NCBI RefSeq assembly: GCF_023195895.1
Contig: NZ_JALPRK010000007.1
Coordinates: forward strand, 1-64,000
Length of the DNA stretch: 64,000 bases
From: Paenibacillus mellifer
GTDB lineage: Bacteria; Bacillota; Bacilli; Paenibacillales; Paenibacillaceae
Direction: 5' to 3'
The position numbers and the translations under genes are program-made. Of the stretch, positions 1-7,569 are shown piece by piece. The number at the start of each line of letters is the position of its first letter. Positions within the stretch are counted from its first letter, which is position 1. The notes beneath the pieces were generated by a model. That model ran no database searches and was not told where the DNA came from. It saw only the letters and a program-made list of their open reading frames with translations.

Positions 1-65
1 CTGAAAGGACTGCTAATTGTATTAAAACCATAAAAAACTTAGGGCCAACCAATATATAAGAACGC

Positions 66-94
66 TTGTACGCAGATGTAAATAAAGGTAAAAT
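66..94 (+). promoter_or_regulatory. Predicted toxin promoter, copy 1
   Basis: TTGTAC (66-71) and TAAAAT (89-94) are separated by 17 bases. Transcription would start near 101, so the mRNA would begin with the ACAATTG sequence that pairs with the 3' untranslated region. Confidence 0.5.
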
Positions 95-150
95 ATAACT
101 ACAATTGAATCTTGGGTGGTCATGGTTTCCCTTCGAAAGGAGGTGAAGCC

Positions 151-246
151 ATGGAGGTGAAAGATGCACTAACGATTATGTTCCTATTTGGATCATTCAT
201 TCTTGCACTTTTAACTTACATTAATAATAACAACAAGAGAAAGTAA
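151..246 (+). CDS. Holin-like type I toxin peptide, copy 1
   Basis: A 31-residue peptide with short charged ends and one hydrophobic segment (residues about 9-24), like the putative holin-like toxins of Bacillota (Hol_Tox family). The start is set by GAAAGGAGGTGAAGCC just upstream. Such peptides insert in the membrane and are held in check by an antisense RNA. The 3' hairpin, the downstream minus-strand promoter and pairing between the two ends of the mRNA all fit a type I toxin-antitoxin module. It is the only gene in the first cassette. A second copy at 3094 differs at only a few residues; a diverged third copy is at 41575. Toxicity itself is inferred. Confidence 0.8.
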   Translation: MEVKDALTIMFLFGSFILALLTYINNNNKRK

Positions 247-361
247 AAACCCACCCCAAGGTTGACCGCCGAAGGTGGGTTTTCGATCGTAAATGACTAA
301 GAAGGGATTACCCGTCCAAGCCAATTGTATGGACCAAGTGTTAGCGCACTTGGTCTTTATT
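240..361 (-). ncRNA. Predicted antisense antitoxin RNA, copy 1
   Basis: On the minus strand TTGATA (396-391) and TAATAT (373-368) are spaced by exactly 17 bases, predicting a start near 361. The transcript would run antisense to the toxin 3' untranslated region and end at the ACCCACC/GGTGGGT hairpin (about 246-283), which is followed by a T-run in this direction. This is the TxpA/RatA-type layout with overlapping 3' ends. Confidence 0.6.
332..361 (+). terminator. Terminator of toxin mRNA, copy 1
   Basis: GACCAAGTG (332-340) pairs with CACTTGGTC (347-355) around a six-base loop and is followed by TTTATT. Confidence 0.7.
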
Positions 362-461
362 AAATATATATTACCATAATTGAAAAGATGTATCAAAGAA
401 CTAATTGTAGAAAGGACATAATAGTACATTATGAGAGTATTTCGAAGAGGGCATCCCCATC

Positions 462-621
462 AGATAACATAGTATTCACGCTGCGTCGCCTACGGCTCCT
501 TGGTCTGCAAGAGGCGGTTCGAGGAAGTAGTTCAGCAGACAATCCTGCTAGGCTAAGTCTCCGACCCAGTCGCTAAAGCTCCTTTAAGCCTCTCGGACTC
601 GTGAATACAAGAACGTTATAT
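462..621 (+). repeat. attC-like site a
   Basis: R''-like AGATAAC at 462-468, left arm GTATTCACG, right arm CGTGAATAC, R' GTTATAT at 615-621. The two arms are complementary. The expected crossover lies between G615 and T616. It separates the holin-toxin cassette from the PD-(D/E)xK cassette. The 62-codon reading frame crossing it (388-576) is not a believable gene. Confidence 0.8.
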
Positions 622-658
622 GAAATCCCCGAAATATAAAACATAGGAGGTCATTCGA

Positions 659-1186
659 ATGGCGGAAATTGGACAGGAAATAGTAAAAAGATATCTTGAA
701 GAACTAGGGTTTGAAGTTAGAAAAATACCTGAGTCGGATGTCAAAACTCCAGACTATGAAGTCTTTTTAAATGAACAACTTGTTTTCTATTGTGAAGAAA
801 AGACTCTTGAATATGATGACTTTGAGGGCGTCAAGGATGATCCGACTTACAACTCAATTTCCGCCCATGTACATAAAGCAACAAAACAATTTAACAGCAT
901 TAACCCTAATAGGGAATACCCCAATGTACTAGCGTTTGTAAATTTTGACACTTTGAAGAACGTACATGATTTATTTACTACATTGACTGGACATATTCTA
1001 TTAGAATCTGGAGAATATATGAAAATTCATAGGGTTGGAAGAATAACAAGTGATCTGGATCAAATTGATCTTTACCTTTGGTTTGATAAGGAGAAATTTA
1101 TAAACAAAATTTGGGGTGAAGTACATTCAATTCATGATGAAAATTTGAAAAAGATTATACCAAATAAAGATAAGGCTTCAGAGTAA
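659..1186 (+). CDS. Cassette protein with PD-(D/E)xK nuclease-like motif
   Basis: A 175-residue soluble protein I cannot assign to a named family. The start follows AGGAGG (646-651) at good spacing. Residues 31-32 are PD, and about 13 residues later comes EEK (46-48), the literal PD-(D/E)xK pattern of restriction-endonuclease-like folds. A preceding helix contains a conserved-looking Gln/Glu (IGQEIVKRYLEELGF). The second half looks like a mixed alpha/beta domain. It is the only gene in its cassette, between sites a and b. It could be a small nuclease or a catalytically dead relative; the motif alone does not prove activity. Codon use is AT-rich like the rest of the array. Confidence 0.65.
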   Translation: MAEIGQEIVKRYLEELGFEVRKIPESDVKTPDYEVFLNEQLVFYCEEKTLEYDDFEGVKDDPTYNSISAHVHKATKQFNSINPNREYPNVLAFVNFDTLKNVHDLFTTLTGHILLESGEYMKIHRVGRITSDLDQIDLYLWFDKEKFINKIWGEVHSIHDENLKKIIPNKDKASE

Positions 1187-1207
1187 TTCGATGAGGTCGG
1201 GGACATC

Positions 1208-1373
1208 ATCTAACACAGTATTCACGCGGCGGGTCGGCTGAAGCCGCCCCTTGGTCCGCCAGGGGTATTTTCAGGGAGTAGATTCAGGCGGACAACCCTG
1301 CGAACCTAACCGCGTCGCGGCCGCCCCGTTGGGGCTTAAGGTTCTCGGGTTCGTGAATGCAAGAACGTTAGGC
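1208..1373 (+). repeat. attC-like site b
   Basis: R''-like ATCTAAC (1208-1214) to R' GTTAGGC (1367-1373), with GTATTCACG and CGTGAATGC arms and a GC-rich interior that can fold. The sequence TCGGGGA just before R'' is the complement of TCCCCGA at the start of the same cassette (626-632). Confidence 0.82.
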
Positions 1374-1400
1374 GAAATTCATTGAAAGGCGGTAAATAAA

Positions 1401-2174
1401 ATGCCTATCGATTTTCATGATAGAAGTAATCAATCGACTTATGCTTCACGAGCGGCAGAAGTAAGATGGATAAAAACTATTGAAAAATATGTTTCAGTAC
1501 AAGGGAAGCATATTCTTGATCTGGGGTGTGGAGGGGGTATCTACTCTAAAGTATTCTCCCAAGCTGGAGCATCGCATGTTACTGCTATGGATTACTCTTC
1601 AGAAATGTTAAAAGGAGCAATTGAGAATTGTAAAGACTTGAATAATATTACTTTTATACAAGGAAGTGCTTTAGAGACAAAGCTCGAAAAAAATCTATTC
1701 GATGTTTTATTAGAACGTGCATTGATTCACCATATCGAGAATCTCAGGTTATGCTTCCAAGAAGCACAAAGAATATTAAAACCGAATGGAAGATTTATTA
1801 TTCAAGACCGGACAGCGGAAGATTGTTCTCTTCCGGGAAGTAATACACATATTAGAGGATACTTCTTTGAGAAGTATCCTCAATTGCTAGAAACGGAAAC
1901 TAGCAGGCGTTATACGAGCGATGAAGTATTAACTGCATTAAAACAAACAGGTTTCAATTTGATAATTGAAATGGAATACTGGGAAACACGAAAGATTTAT
2001 AGTGATTTTGAAGAACTAAAGAATGATTTATTGAATAGAACGGGTCGATCGATATTGCACGAATTAAGTGATGAGGAACTGGTAGATCTGACAAGATATA
2101 TCCAAACGAAAATTGAAAATAATGAACAAATAATAGAAGAAGATAGATGGACTGTGTGGATCGCAGAGAAGTAA
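1401..2174 (+). CDS. Class I SAM-dependent methyltransferase (cassette gene)
   Basis: A 257-residue methyltransferase. Motif I is ILDLGCGGGIYSKVF (residues about 39-53), with an acidic strand end (TAMDYSSEML) that binds the ribose of S-adenosylmethionine. A later VLLERALIHHI segment fits motif IV and NGRFIIQDR fits the post-core strand. This resembles the UbiE/Methyltransf_11 group. The substrate cannot be told from sequence, though small-molecule methylation is the usual role. It sits alone between sites b and c, about 30 bases downstream of the R' box, with a weak GAAAGGCGG ribosome site. The length is normal and no frameshift is seen. Confidence 0.85.
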   Translation: MPIDFHDRSNQSTYASRAAEVRWIKTIEKYVSVQGKHILDLGCGGGIYSKVFSQAGASHVTAMDYSSEMLKGAIENCKDLNNITFIQGSALETKLEKNLFDVLLERALIHHIENLRLCFQEAQRILKPNGRFIIQDRTAEDCSLPGSNTHIRGYFFEKYPQLLETETSRRYTSDEVLTALKQTGFNLIIEMEYWETRKIYSDFEELKNDLLNRTGRSILHELSDEELVDLTRYIQTKIENNEQIIEEDRWTVWIAEK

Positions 2175-2182
2175 TGAACTTC

Positions 2183-2392
2183 GCCTAACAATGTGTTCAC
2201 GCATTGGGGGACAAGCCCCCTCGGTCCGCTGGAAGCGAAGCATATTCGGATCCGGAGTAACTCAGGGAAGGGAAGAGGAATCAGCGGACACATCCATTCA
2301 CCCAACCGCATCGCGGCCGGCCGAGTTCGTGCTAGTCGCACAAATCGAGCAACTTAGGGTGAATGGACGTCGTGAACACGGAAACGTTATCT
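2183..2392 (+). repeat. attC-like site c
   Basis: R'' GCCTAAC (2183-2189) to R' GTTATCT (2386-2392), about 210 bp. The arms are GTGTTCACG and CGTGAACAC, a paired change relative to GTATTCACG/CGTGAATAC of site a, so base pairing is kept. GCCTAAC is the exact complement of GTTAGGC at the start of the same cassette. Confidence 0.83.
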
Positions 2393-2408
2393 GAAAGGGC
2401 TGAAAAGG

Positions 2409-2786
2409 ATGGAAGAAAATAATACATTCTCAAAATCATCATTATTAAAATTCAAAATCTCAAGATCCATTCTAATCATACTAGAATATATAATAATATT
2501 AGGATGCTTTAATTTTGGTGGTGTACGTCTAAATATACTTATCTATATTGCCGCGGCTTTTTTCGGGTTTGTTATAGGTATGTTTAGAAAACCAATTAGG
2601 AGAACCTTAGAGCTATTCTTCACAATACCCGCCAGTATATATTTTGGTACGAACATTTTTATGAGTAGTAAAGAAGATATAAGTATAAAAACTATCTCTT
2701 TGATACTAATAGTATTAACCATTATTGTATCTGAGATCATCGAAAATAAGTTACTAGATAAATTACGGAAAGATCATATAAATTAG
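2409..2786 (+). CDS. Small integral membrane protein (cassette gene)
   Basis: A 125-residue protein with about four hydrophobic segments (residues roughly 18-32, 36-56, 66-83 and 90-110), basic loops and a charged C-terminal tail. The start is preceded by GAAAGGG at about eight bases. I do not recognise the family. It is the only gene of its cassette, between sites c and d, and its cargo status fits the many unknown small membrane proteins of chromosomal integrons. No catalytic motif is visible. Confidence 0.7.
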   Translation: MEENNTFSKSSLLKFKISRSILIILEYIIILGCFNFGGVRLNILIYIAAAFFGFVIGMFRKPIRRTLELFFTIPASIYFGTNIFMSSKEDISIKTISLILIVLTIIVSEIIENKLLDKLRKDHIN

Positions 2787-2814
2787 AATGTAAATCGAAG
2801 AAGTCAGCCCCATC

Positions 2815-2961
2815 ATCTAACACCGTATTCACGCATCGGGGCTATCGCCCCTCGGTTGTCCAGATGTATAATCATGGAAGAAGCTCAGACAACAAACGAC
2901 CCAGCCTAAGATAAGAGCTATCTAAGGCTAGGGCGTTTCGGTGAATACAAGAACGTTATGA
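2815..2961 (+). repeat. attC-like site d
   Basis: R''-like ATCTAAC (2815-2821) to R'-like GTTATGA (2955-2961). Arms GTATTCACG and GTGAATAC are complementary. TCAGCCC just before R'' matches the complement of GGGCTGA at the start of the same cassette (2397-2403). Confidence 0.8.
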
Positions 2962-3093
2962 AATTCCGGCAAAACATATCCAAACATAAAACGCGAACAA
3001 ACATTCTATTGATGAGTTGTTCTATGTGGTAGAATAAGGAAGTGCAATTGAATCTTGGGTGGGCATGGTTTCCCTTCGAAAGGAGGTGAAGCC

Positions 3094-3189
3094 ATGGAGG
3101 TTAAAGATGCATTGACAATAATGTTCCTATTCGGAACGTGTATCCTTGCCCTCTTAACATACATTAATTCCAACAACAAGAGAAAGTAA
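3094..3189 (+). CDS. Holin-like type I toxin peptide, copy 2
   Basis: A 31-residue peptide nearly identical to the one at 151, with changes mainly in the middle of the membrane segment (FGTCILAL instead of FGSFILAL). The same GAAAGGAGGTGAAGCC ribosome site precedes it. A TAGAAT -10 box at 3030-3035 would start the mRNA near 3042. The 3' hairpin, downstream terminator and 5'-3' complementary ends are all kept, so selection appears to act on the RNA as well as the peptide. It is the only gene of its cassette. Recent duplication or repeated cassette capture is likely. Confidence 0.8.
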   Translation: MEVKDALTIMFLFGTCILALLTYINSNNKRK

Positions 3190-3302
3190 AAACCCACCCA
3201 AAGGTTAGCGCCAGAGGTGGGTTTTTATTGCTCTAGACTCGGAAGGGAATTAACCATCCAAGCCAATTGTATAGCCGAGTGTTCACAGCGCTCGGTTTTC
3301 TT
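3185..3302 (-). ncRNA. Predicted antisense antitoxin RNA, copy 2
   Basis: A minus-strand -10 box TATCAT (3314-3309) with a weak TTTTCA 17 bases upstream predicts a start near 3302. The RNA would overlap the toxin 3' end and stop at the ACCCACC hairpin after the toxin stop codon. The layout matches copies 1 and 3. Confidence 0.5.
3274..3302 (+). terminator. Terminator of toxin mRNA, copy 2
   Basis: CCGAG and CTCGG close a hairpin that is followed by TTTTCTT. Confidence 0.55.
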
Positions 3303-3383
3303 ATATAAATGATACCATATCAAAAAGACAATGAAAACTCTGTTTGCAAAGACCTGAATAAAAACCTGAAAAAAAACCAACCA

Positions 3384-3452
3384 ACCGATCGCTACGCTGA
3401 ATTGGTCTGCAGCTTAAGCCAGTGAGAGTTCGTGAATGCCTGAACGTTAGGT
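3384..3452 (+). repeat. Truncated attC-like site e
   Basis: Only the right half is kept: TTCGTGAATGCCTGAACGTTAGG, ending in R' GTTAGGT (3446-3452). No TAAC box complementary to the cassette start is seen upstream, so the left arm was lost. The 3190-3503 interval otherwise holds the toxin 3' region and its antisense promoter. Confidence 0.65.
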
Positions 3453-3503
3453 GAAATTAATACAACATATGAAAACCCAATAACTCATGATTGGAGATTA
3501 TTT

Positions 3504-4019
3504 ATGATCATTCGAACTGAGACAAATAGTGATTACGATGAAGTATTCAAGTTGAATTACCTAGCCTTCGGTAATAGGGAAGATGAATCAAAATTAATTG
3601 AAAGAATTAGATTATCAAATGAATTTATACCTGAATTGTCCTTAGTTGCAGAGATTAATAAAGAAATCGTTGGTCATATTTTACTGAGTAAGGCAACAGT
3701 AGAAGGTCAAGGAAAAAAATCAATTGTAATTGTGCTGGCTCCAATAGCAGTAAAACCGAATTTTCAAAAGCAAGGAATTGGAAGTTCGTTGATCGAAGAA
3801 GGAATAAGACGATGTAAAGCCTTAGGATATGGGATCCTATTGTTAATAGGACACCCTAGTTATTATCCAAGACTGGGTTTTAAACCAGCTAGAAAGTATG
3901 GACTAGAATTAAAACAGTTCGAAGTACCTGATGAAGTATTTATGGTATATGAAGTAGAAAACGGAAAACTTCAGGAAATAAATGGGGAACTGAAATATCC
4001 AAAAGCATTCTTTAGCTGA
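3504..4019 (+). CDS. GNAT-family N-acetyltransferase (cassette gene)
   Basis: A 171-residue acetyltransferase of the YhbS type. The N-terminal strand-helix (IIRTETNSDYDEVFKLNYLAF) is followed by a VGHILLS strand and the acetyl-CoA pyrophosphate-binding loop VKPNFQKQGIGSSLIEEG (residues about 91-108, pattern Q-x-x-G-x-G/S). GHPSYYPRLGFKPA (near residue 115) is the typical motif-B segment of this group. The acceptor is unknown. Acetyltransferases are common integron cargo. It lies between truncated site e and mini-site f, and has a GGAGATT ribosome site. Confidence 0.85.
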   Translation: MIIRTETNSDYDEVFKLNYLAFGNREDESKLIERIRLSNEFIPELSLVAEINKEIVGHILLSKATVEGQGKKSIVIVLAPIAVKPNFQKQGIGSSLIEEGIRRCKALGYGILLLIGHPSYYPRLGFKPARKYGLELKQFEVPDEVFMVYEVENGKLQEINGELKYPKAFFS

Positions 4020-4039
4020 ATCGAGGAAGGTTTTAACAT

Positions 4040-4081
4040 CACTAACACCAGATTCTTACCGGGCCTGCAACAACGTTAGGT
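4040..4081 (+). repeat. Miniature attC-like site f
   Basis: Only about 42 bp: CACTAAC (4040-4046) to GTTAGGT (4075-4081). The interior hairpin present in the other sites is missing, suggesting internal deletion. Confidence 0.55.
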
Positions 4082-4117
4082 GAAATTGAAGCAAAGTAAA
4101 TAGTAATTACTAGGGAG

Positions 4118-4844
4118 ATGTCCAAGATGTCAGGTGAGACCATAAAAAACATAGATGATCTTTTAGTCATGATGGATTCGTTAATGAGAGAACCCGCTCC
4201 TTTTTGGAACAAGTTTTATAGCGATCGAACGAAGAAAGTCCCTTTTTTTGTGAACTATCCAGATGAGAATCTCGTATCCTATTTTGAATCGGGGATCTTA
4301 CATGCGGGTAAAATGCTTGAATTGGGATGTGGGCCAGGAAGAAACGCAATATATGCCTCACTTAAAGGATACGAGGTGGATGCAGTTGACATATCGAAAG
4401 AAGCTATTGATTGGGCGAAGGAACGTGCCAGAGAAAAGAATATTTCAGTAAATTTTGAATGCAAGTCCGTATTTGATCTTAATATAAAGGACCAACAATA
4501 TGATTTGGTATATGATTCCGGTTGTTTACATCATCTATGGCCACATAGACGGATTGGGTACATTCAAATGATTCATAATGCACTAAAAACTGGAGGATAT
4601 TTTAAGATTAACATGCTTTGCTCCAGGGTTTACTGAAATTGGAGGAGCCTTAGAAATAAGTGATTGGGAAGTATATCGTAAGAAAAGCATGAAAGGCGGA
4701 CTAGCTTACAGCAAAGAGAAGTTACACGTGTTATTAGAAGAGTATTTTGAAATAGTAGAATTCAGAAGCATGACAACATGTAATGAGAGTGATGAGAAAT
4801 TTGGGGTGCCATTTTTGTGGGCAAGTCTTTGGAGGAAGAAGTAA
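4118..4844 (+). pseudogene. Frameshifted SAM-dependent methyltransferase (cassette gene)
   Basis: The first 172 codons encode a class I methyltransferase core with motif I MLELGCGPGRNAIYASLKG and an acidic residue at the end of the next strand (DAVDIS). The frame stops at 4636, but the next reading frame continues without a break to TAA at 4842-4844, giving a matching C-terminal lobe (CFAPGFTEIGG, then YSKEKLHVLLEEYFEIVEF and a WASLWRKK end). One base change near 4612-4622 would restore about 241 residues. There is no homopolymer at the break, so slippage is unlikely; either a real mutation or a sequencing error. The truncated product would lack the C-terminal part of the fold. Confidence 0.75.
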
Positions 4845-4875
4845 ATGATTGGTAGTTGGCAGACACCCCTGCATC

Positions 4876-4947
4876 ACCTAACCGCATCGCGCCCGGACCC
4901 AAAGGTCCTTAAGTCGGTGAGGCGTCGTGAACACGGAAACGTTATAA
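4876..4947 (+). repeat. Short attC-like site g
   Basis: ACCTAAC (4876-4882) to GTTATAA (4941-4947), about 72 bp. ACCTAAC is the exact complement of GTTAGGT at this cassette's start (4075). The right arm CGTGAACACGG is typical, but the usual outer left arm is missing. Confidence 0.65.
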
Positions 4948-4985
4948 GAAAACGGGGAGAGTTAGTATTAAGTGGGGGGATTTCG

Positions 4986-5165
4986 ATGGAGCTTGAAAAA
5001 GAAATTAAAGAAAGGCTTCATAATATTGAGAGGAGATTAGAACAAATGCAATTTGAACCGGTTAATTCTCGTCCCGGTTGGTTAAACTTTTTACTTGCAT
5101 TTGTAACTGTCTTTATATTAATTGTGATATCAGTGGGTGTAGTAAGCTTCCTACAAGGATCCTAG
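4986..5165 (+). CDS. Small single-pass membrane protein with coiled coil (cassette gene)
   Basis: A 59-residue protein. Residues 1-22 are a charged, heptad-like helix (MELEKEIKERLHNIERRLEQ), then a short Pro-containing linker, then one membrane segment (residues about 36-56). The start at 4986 follows GTGGGGGGA; the longer upstream frame from 4845 crosses the attC site and is unlikely. The family is not recognised. Small coiled-coil membrane proteins of this shape can be regulators or oligomeric adaptors, but no function is supported here. Confidence 0.6.
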   Translation: MELEKEIKERLHNIERRLEQMQFEPVNSRPGWLNFLLAFVTVFILIVISVGVVSFLQGS

Positions 5166-5257
5166 AATCGTAGCTTACTTTCATTAAAGAAATCATTAAG
5201 TTGTGAACAAATAAGTAATAGTAAAAACAGACTAGTGTGAGTAATTCTTCGAAGCCC

Positions 5258-5382
5258 CCTCGGTCCCGGAAGATTAGTCGAGGTAGCAGTTGCCGGGACA
5301 CATCCGCACCACCTAACCGCAACGCGGCCATTCCCTTCGGTCACTTAAGGTGGTGGACGTCGTGAACACGGAAACGTTAGGT
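5258..5382 (+). repeat. Left-truncated attC-like site h
   Basis: The inner hairpin (CCACCTAA with TTAAGGTGG) and right arm CGTGAACACGG are kept and end in R' GTTAGGT (5376-5382), but no outer TTCACG arm or TAAC box complementary to the cassette start is present. Part of the 5166-5257 stretch has no other visible feature. Confidence 0.6.
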
Positions 5383-5438
5383 GAAATTGGCGAAGCAAAA
5401 CAAATGAAATACCTAACACTTAAAGGAAGAGGTGCGTA

Positions 5439-5945
5439 ATGCCAAGACAAGTAACATTAGCTGACGGTAGGACAGTAGAGGTAGAGTGTCTTAGCTGTGC
5501 TCTAACTAGTGGGCTTATTGAACCTACTGGAGGAGTTATATATGAATCAAGACATTTTCATGTACATCAAGATGTCGCCTATCCTATTAGAGGCTTGGTC
5601 ATTATTGCCTCCAAAAGACATTTTTACTGTTTGGATGATTTAAATTCAGAGGAACAACTAGATTTCATATCAATTATTCATAAGGTAAGAAGTGAGCAGC
5701 GGAATAGCCTTGGGATTGATAAGGTGTACTATTTCTATAATGAGGATACAACACATCATTTTCATCTTTGGATGGTTCCTAGATATGAATGGATGTATAG
5801 TTTCGGAAACTCAGTAGAATCATTACGACCGGTTCTAGTACATGCAAGAAATAATATGAACACAGAATCCAATATGTTAGAGGTTCTGAATGGGATAAAC
5901 ACTCTGAGACTTGGATTAGAGGGTTTTGTAAGTAATCCAGGGTAA
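5439..5945 (+). CDS. HIT-family protein (cassette gene)
   Basis: A 168-residue protein with a histidine-triad-like segment HHFHLWMVPRYEW (residues about 109-121), preceded by a CLSC pair near residues 18-21 that may bind metal, and an RGLVIIASKRHFYCLDDL strand-helix typical of HIT folds (compare the HxxxxxDL turn). HIT proteins hydrolyse or transfer nucleoside phosphates. The triad is atypical (HHFHLW rather than HxHxHxx), so activity is uncertain. GAGGTGCGTA precedes the start. It is the only gene of its cassette. Confidence 0.75.
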   Translation: MPRQVTLADGRTVEVECLSCALTSGLIEPTGGVIYESRHFHVHQDVAYPIRGLVIIASKRHFYCLDDLNSEEQLDFISIIHKVRSEQRNSLGIDKVYYFYNEDTTHHFHLWMVPRYEWMYSFGNSVESLRPVLVHARNNMNTESNMLEVLNGINTLRLGLEGFVSNPG

Positions 5946-5949
5946 CTTC

Positions 5950-6108
5950 ACCTAACACCGTATTCACGCATCGGTCTCTCCGAGACCCTCGGTTGCCAGG
6001 GGAATTGCAGAGAAGAGGATCAGGCGAGAACCTTGCACTTCCTAACCGTATCGTGGCCGCCCTTCGGGCTTAAGGTGGTGGGACGTTTTGAATACAACAA
6101 CGTTAACT
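5950..6108 (+). repeat. attC-like site i
   Basis: R'' ACCTAAC (5950-5956), exact complement of GTTAGGT at this cassette's start (5376), to R' GTTAACT (6102-6108). Outer arms GTATTCACG and TGAATAC and the inner CCTAACCG/CTTAAGG hairpin are present. Confidence 0.82.
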
Positions 6109-6170
6109 GAAATAATTACAACAAAGACAGAATAAGCCAAGAAAGATAAAACACGATGGAGTGATGGATC

Positions 6171-6506
6171 ATGGCGTTTGATGCTTTTACTAGGAGAAGA
6201 CTTGAGAAGATACTAGATAATTACATAGAGAAGAAGATTCCAGAAGACCTTAAGGCAGAATATAAAATTATTTATAAGTTTCGAGGAGAGACAATTACTC
6301 TTTCGCAAGATCAACCTTCATATAGACCTGGTCAACGAGTTGTATTGCCCATTGCACAGTTCAGATATATAGACGGAAAATGGAACGTGTATTGGAAAGA
6401 CAGTAAAGATAAGTGGAATTTTGTAGAAGATATTAAACCGATAGAAGACCTTGAAAAACAATTAAAAACTATTGATAAGAATGAATACGGATATATGTGG
6501 ATGTAA
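6171..6506 (+). CDS. DUF3024-like protein (cassette gene)
   Basis: A 111-residue protein. The N-terminal helix (RRRLEKILDNYIEKKIP) is followed by paired beta strands with PVAQF-like VLPIAQFRYIDGKWNVYWKDSKDKWNFVEDIKP, which matches the pattern I know for DUF3024 proteins (a fibronectin-like or small beta domain of unknown function). GGAGTGATGGATC supplies the ribosome site. It is the sole gene in its cassette. Family assignment is by pattern memory; no function is claimed. Confidence 0.72.
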   Translation: MAFDAFTRRRLEKILDNYIEKKIPEDLKAEYKIIYKFRGETITLSQDQPSYRPGQRVVLPIAQFRYIDGKWNVYWKDSKDKWNFVEDIKPIEDLEKQLKTIDKNEYGYMWM

Positions 6507-6527
6507 CTCGAAGAGGGCAATGACATC

Positions 6528-6664
6528 AGTTAACACCACATTCACGCTGCGGGCCGTTATCGCGTCCCTTGGTCCGCCGGAGGAATTCCGAGGAAGATGG
6601 ATCCGGCGAATAACCCTGCACCACCTTAAGGTGGTGGGACGTCGTGAATACGGGAACGTTATAA
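6528..6664 (+). repeat. attC-like site j
   Basis: R'' AGTTAAC (6528-6534), exact complement of GTTAACT at this cassette's start (6102), to R' GTTATAA (6658-6664). ATTCACG and CGTGAAT arms pair. Confidence 0.82.
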
Positions 6665-6694
6665 GAAATCAGGGAAAAGACACGTATGTGAGGG

Positions 6695-7000
6695 TTAAAG
6701 CAGGAAGTTGTATTTTCGTTTTCCGTGAAGGATTCTCCGGATCTCGACAGTATCTTTTAAAACCACATAAAAGACAAGATAGGATTCAACAACTAACATT
6801 CTATAATTCAGTATTTGAAGCCGAATATCGTTCGGAATCGTACCGCTATTCGGAAATAACTCCAGAATAGATATAGATTGATCAAGTTTATCCGCCATTG
6901 ATAAAGCCGCATCAGGATTATCTAACATGATATAATGGATGATATTGGATAAATCCTCTTCAGCGATGGGCAAGTACTCGATTTTATATTTCTTGTCCAC
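6695..7000 (-). CDS. RelE/ParE-family toxin (reversed cassette)
   Basis: A 101-residue toxin of the RelE/ParE fold: KYKIEYLPIAEEDLSNIIHYI at the start is the typical first strand and helix, DQSISILELFPNSG follows, and YRMLVVESYLVFYVV then EIRRILHGKRKY form the closing strands with the conserved R-x-L/I-x-x-x-R pattern. RelE members cleave ribosome-bound mRNA and ParE members poison gyrase; sequence alone does not decide between them. It overlaps the antitoxin gene by 17 bases, so the pair is translationally coupled. It reads against the array, as many integron toxin-antitoxin cassettes do. Confidence 0.85.
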   Translation of the reverse strand: MDKKYKIEYLPIAEEDLSNIIHYIMLDNPDAALSMADKLDQSISILELFPNSGTIPNDIRLQILNYRMLVVESYLVFYVVLKDTVEIRRILHGKRKYNFLL

Positions 7001-7259
7001 GGATTTGACTCCTTAGATTTTTCATCACCTCAGAGTGACTCTTCTTCTGGACACCTTCGCTACTTTGTTTTTCAGCTACAGCGAGTTTTTGGTACAGTTC
7101 AATTAAAGCTTGTTGTTTTTCATATGAAGCATGGCTCATCACGACAAGATCACTCTGACCATTCTTGGTAATAAAAACGGGTTCACCGTCATGATGAGCA
7201 ATTTCGGAGATAAGATTAAAATTGTTTCTTAAGTCAGAGATAGGACGAATCGTAGGCAT
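6984..7259 (-). CDS. Phd/YefM-family antitoxin (reversed cassette)
   Basis: A 91-residue antitoxin starting MPTIRPISDLRNNFNLISE, the classic Phd/YefM N-terminal DNA-binding strand-helix, followed by EPVFITKNGQSDLVVMSHASYE. The C-terminal 35 residues are charged and probably disordered, the part that wraps the toxin. The start at 7259 is chosen because GAGGTG lies six bases upstream; the longer frame to 7367 runs into the attC site. It probably represses its own promoter, which must lie inside the cassette at about 7270-7340 since expression opposes the array. The CGATTAATTTTATCATAATTATGATAAAT region holds the palindrome TATCATAATTATGATA. Confidence 0.85.
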   Translation of the reverse strand: MPTIRPISDLRNNFNLISEIAHHDGEPVFITKNGQSDLVVMSHASYEKQQALIELYQKLAVAEKQSSEGVQKKSHSEVMKNLRSQIRGQEI

Positions 7260-7368
7260 GGTCATCACCTCAAGAATATTGTTACGATTAATTTTATCAT
7301 AATTATGATAAATAATACATGGAGTAAAGAATATTATTGTTGGGTATTTCAAGGAAGCCCCTGACATC

Positions 7369-7530
7369 TTATAACAATGTGTTCACGCTTCGGCGGACAA
7401 GCCGCCTCGGTCCCGGGAGATAAGTCGAGGAAGCGATTGCCGGGACACATCCGCACCACCTAACCGCATCGCGGCCGTTCCCTTCGGTCACTTAAGGTGG
7501 TGGGACGTCGCGAACACGGAAACGTTATAG
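7369..7530 (+). repeat. attC-like site k
   Basis: R'' TTATAAC (7369-7375), exact complement of GTTATAA at this cassette's start (6658), to R' GTTATAG (7524-7530). Arms GTGTTCACG and CGAACAC. CCCCTGA before R'' complements TCAGGG at 6669-6674. Confidence 0.83.
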
Positions 7531-7569
7531 GAAACCGCCCTAATGCTTTTAAAGGAGAGATGATTCTCA

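Noticed and set aside
211-429. A 72-codon minus-strand reading frame over the first toxin
   Set aside because: It covers the predicted antisense RNA region and attC flank; no ribosome site and no homologous frame over copy 3.
388-576. A 62-codon plus-strand reading frame
   Set aside because: It lies across the attC-like site a, and its protein has no coding character; it is a by-product of the repeat.
6472-6870. A 132-codon plus-strand reading frame
   Set aside because: It runs through attC-like site j and antisense to the RelE-type toxin gene; not a gene.
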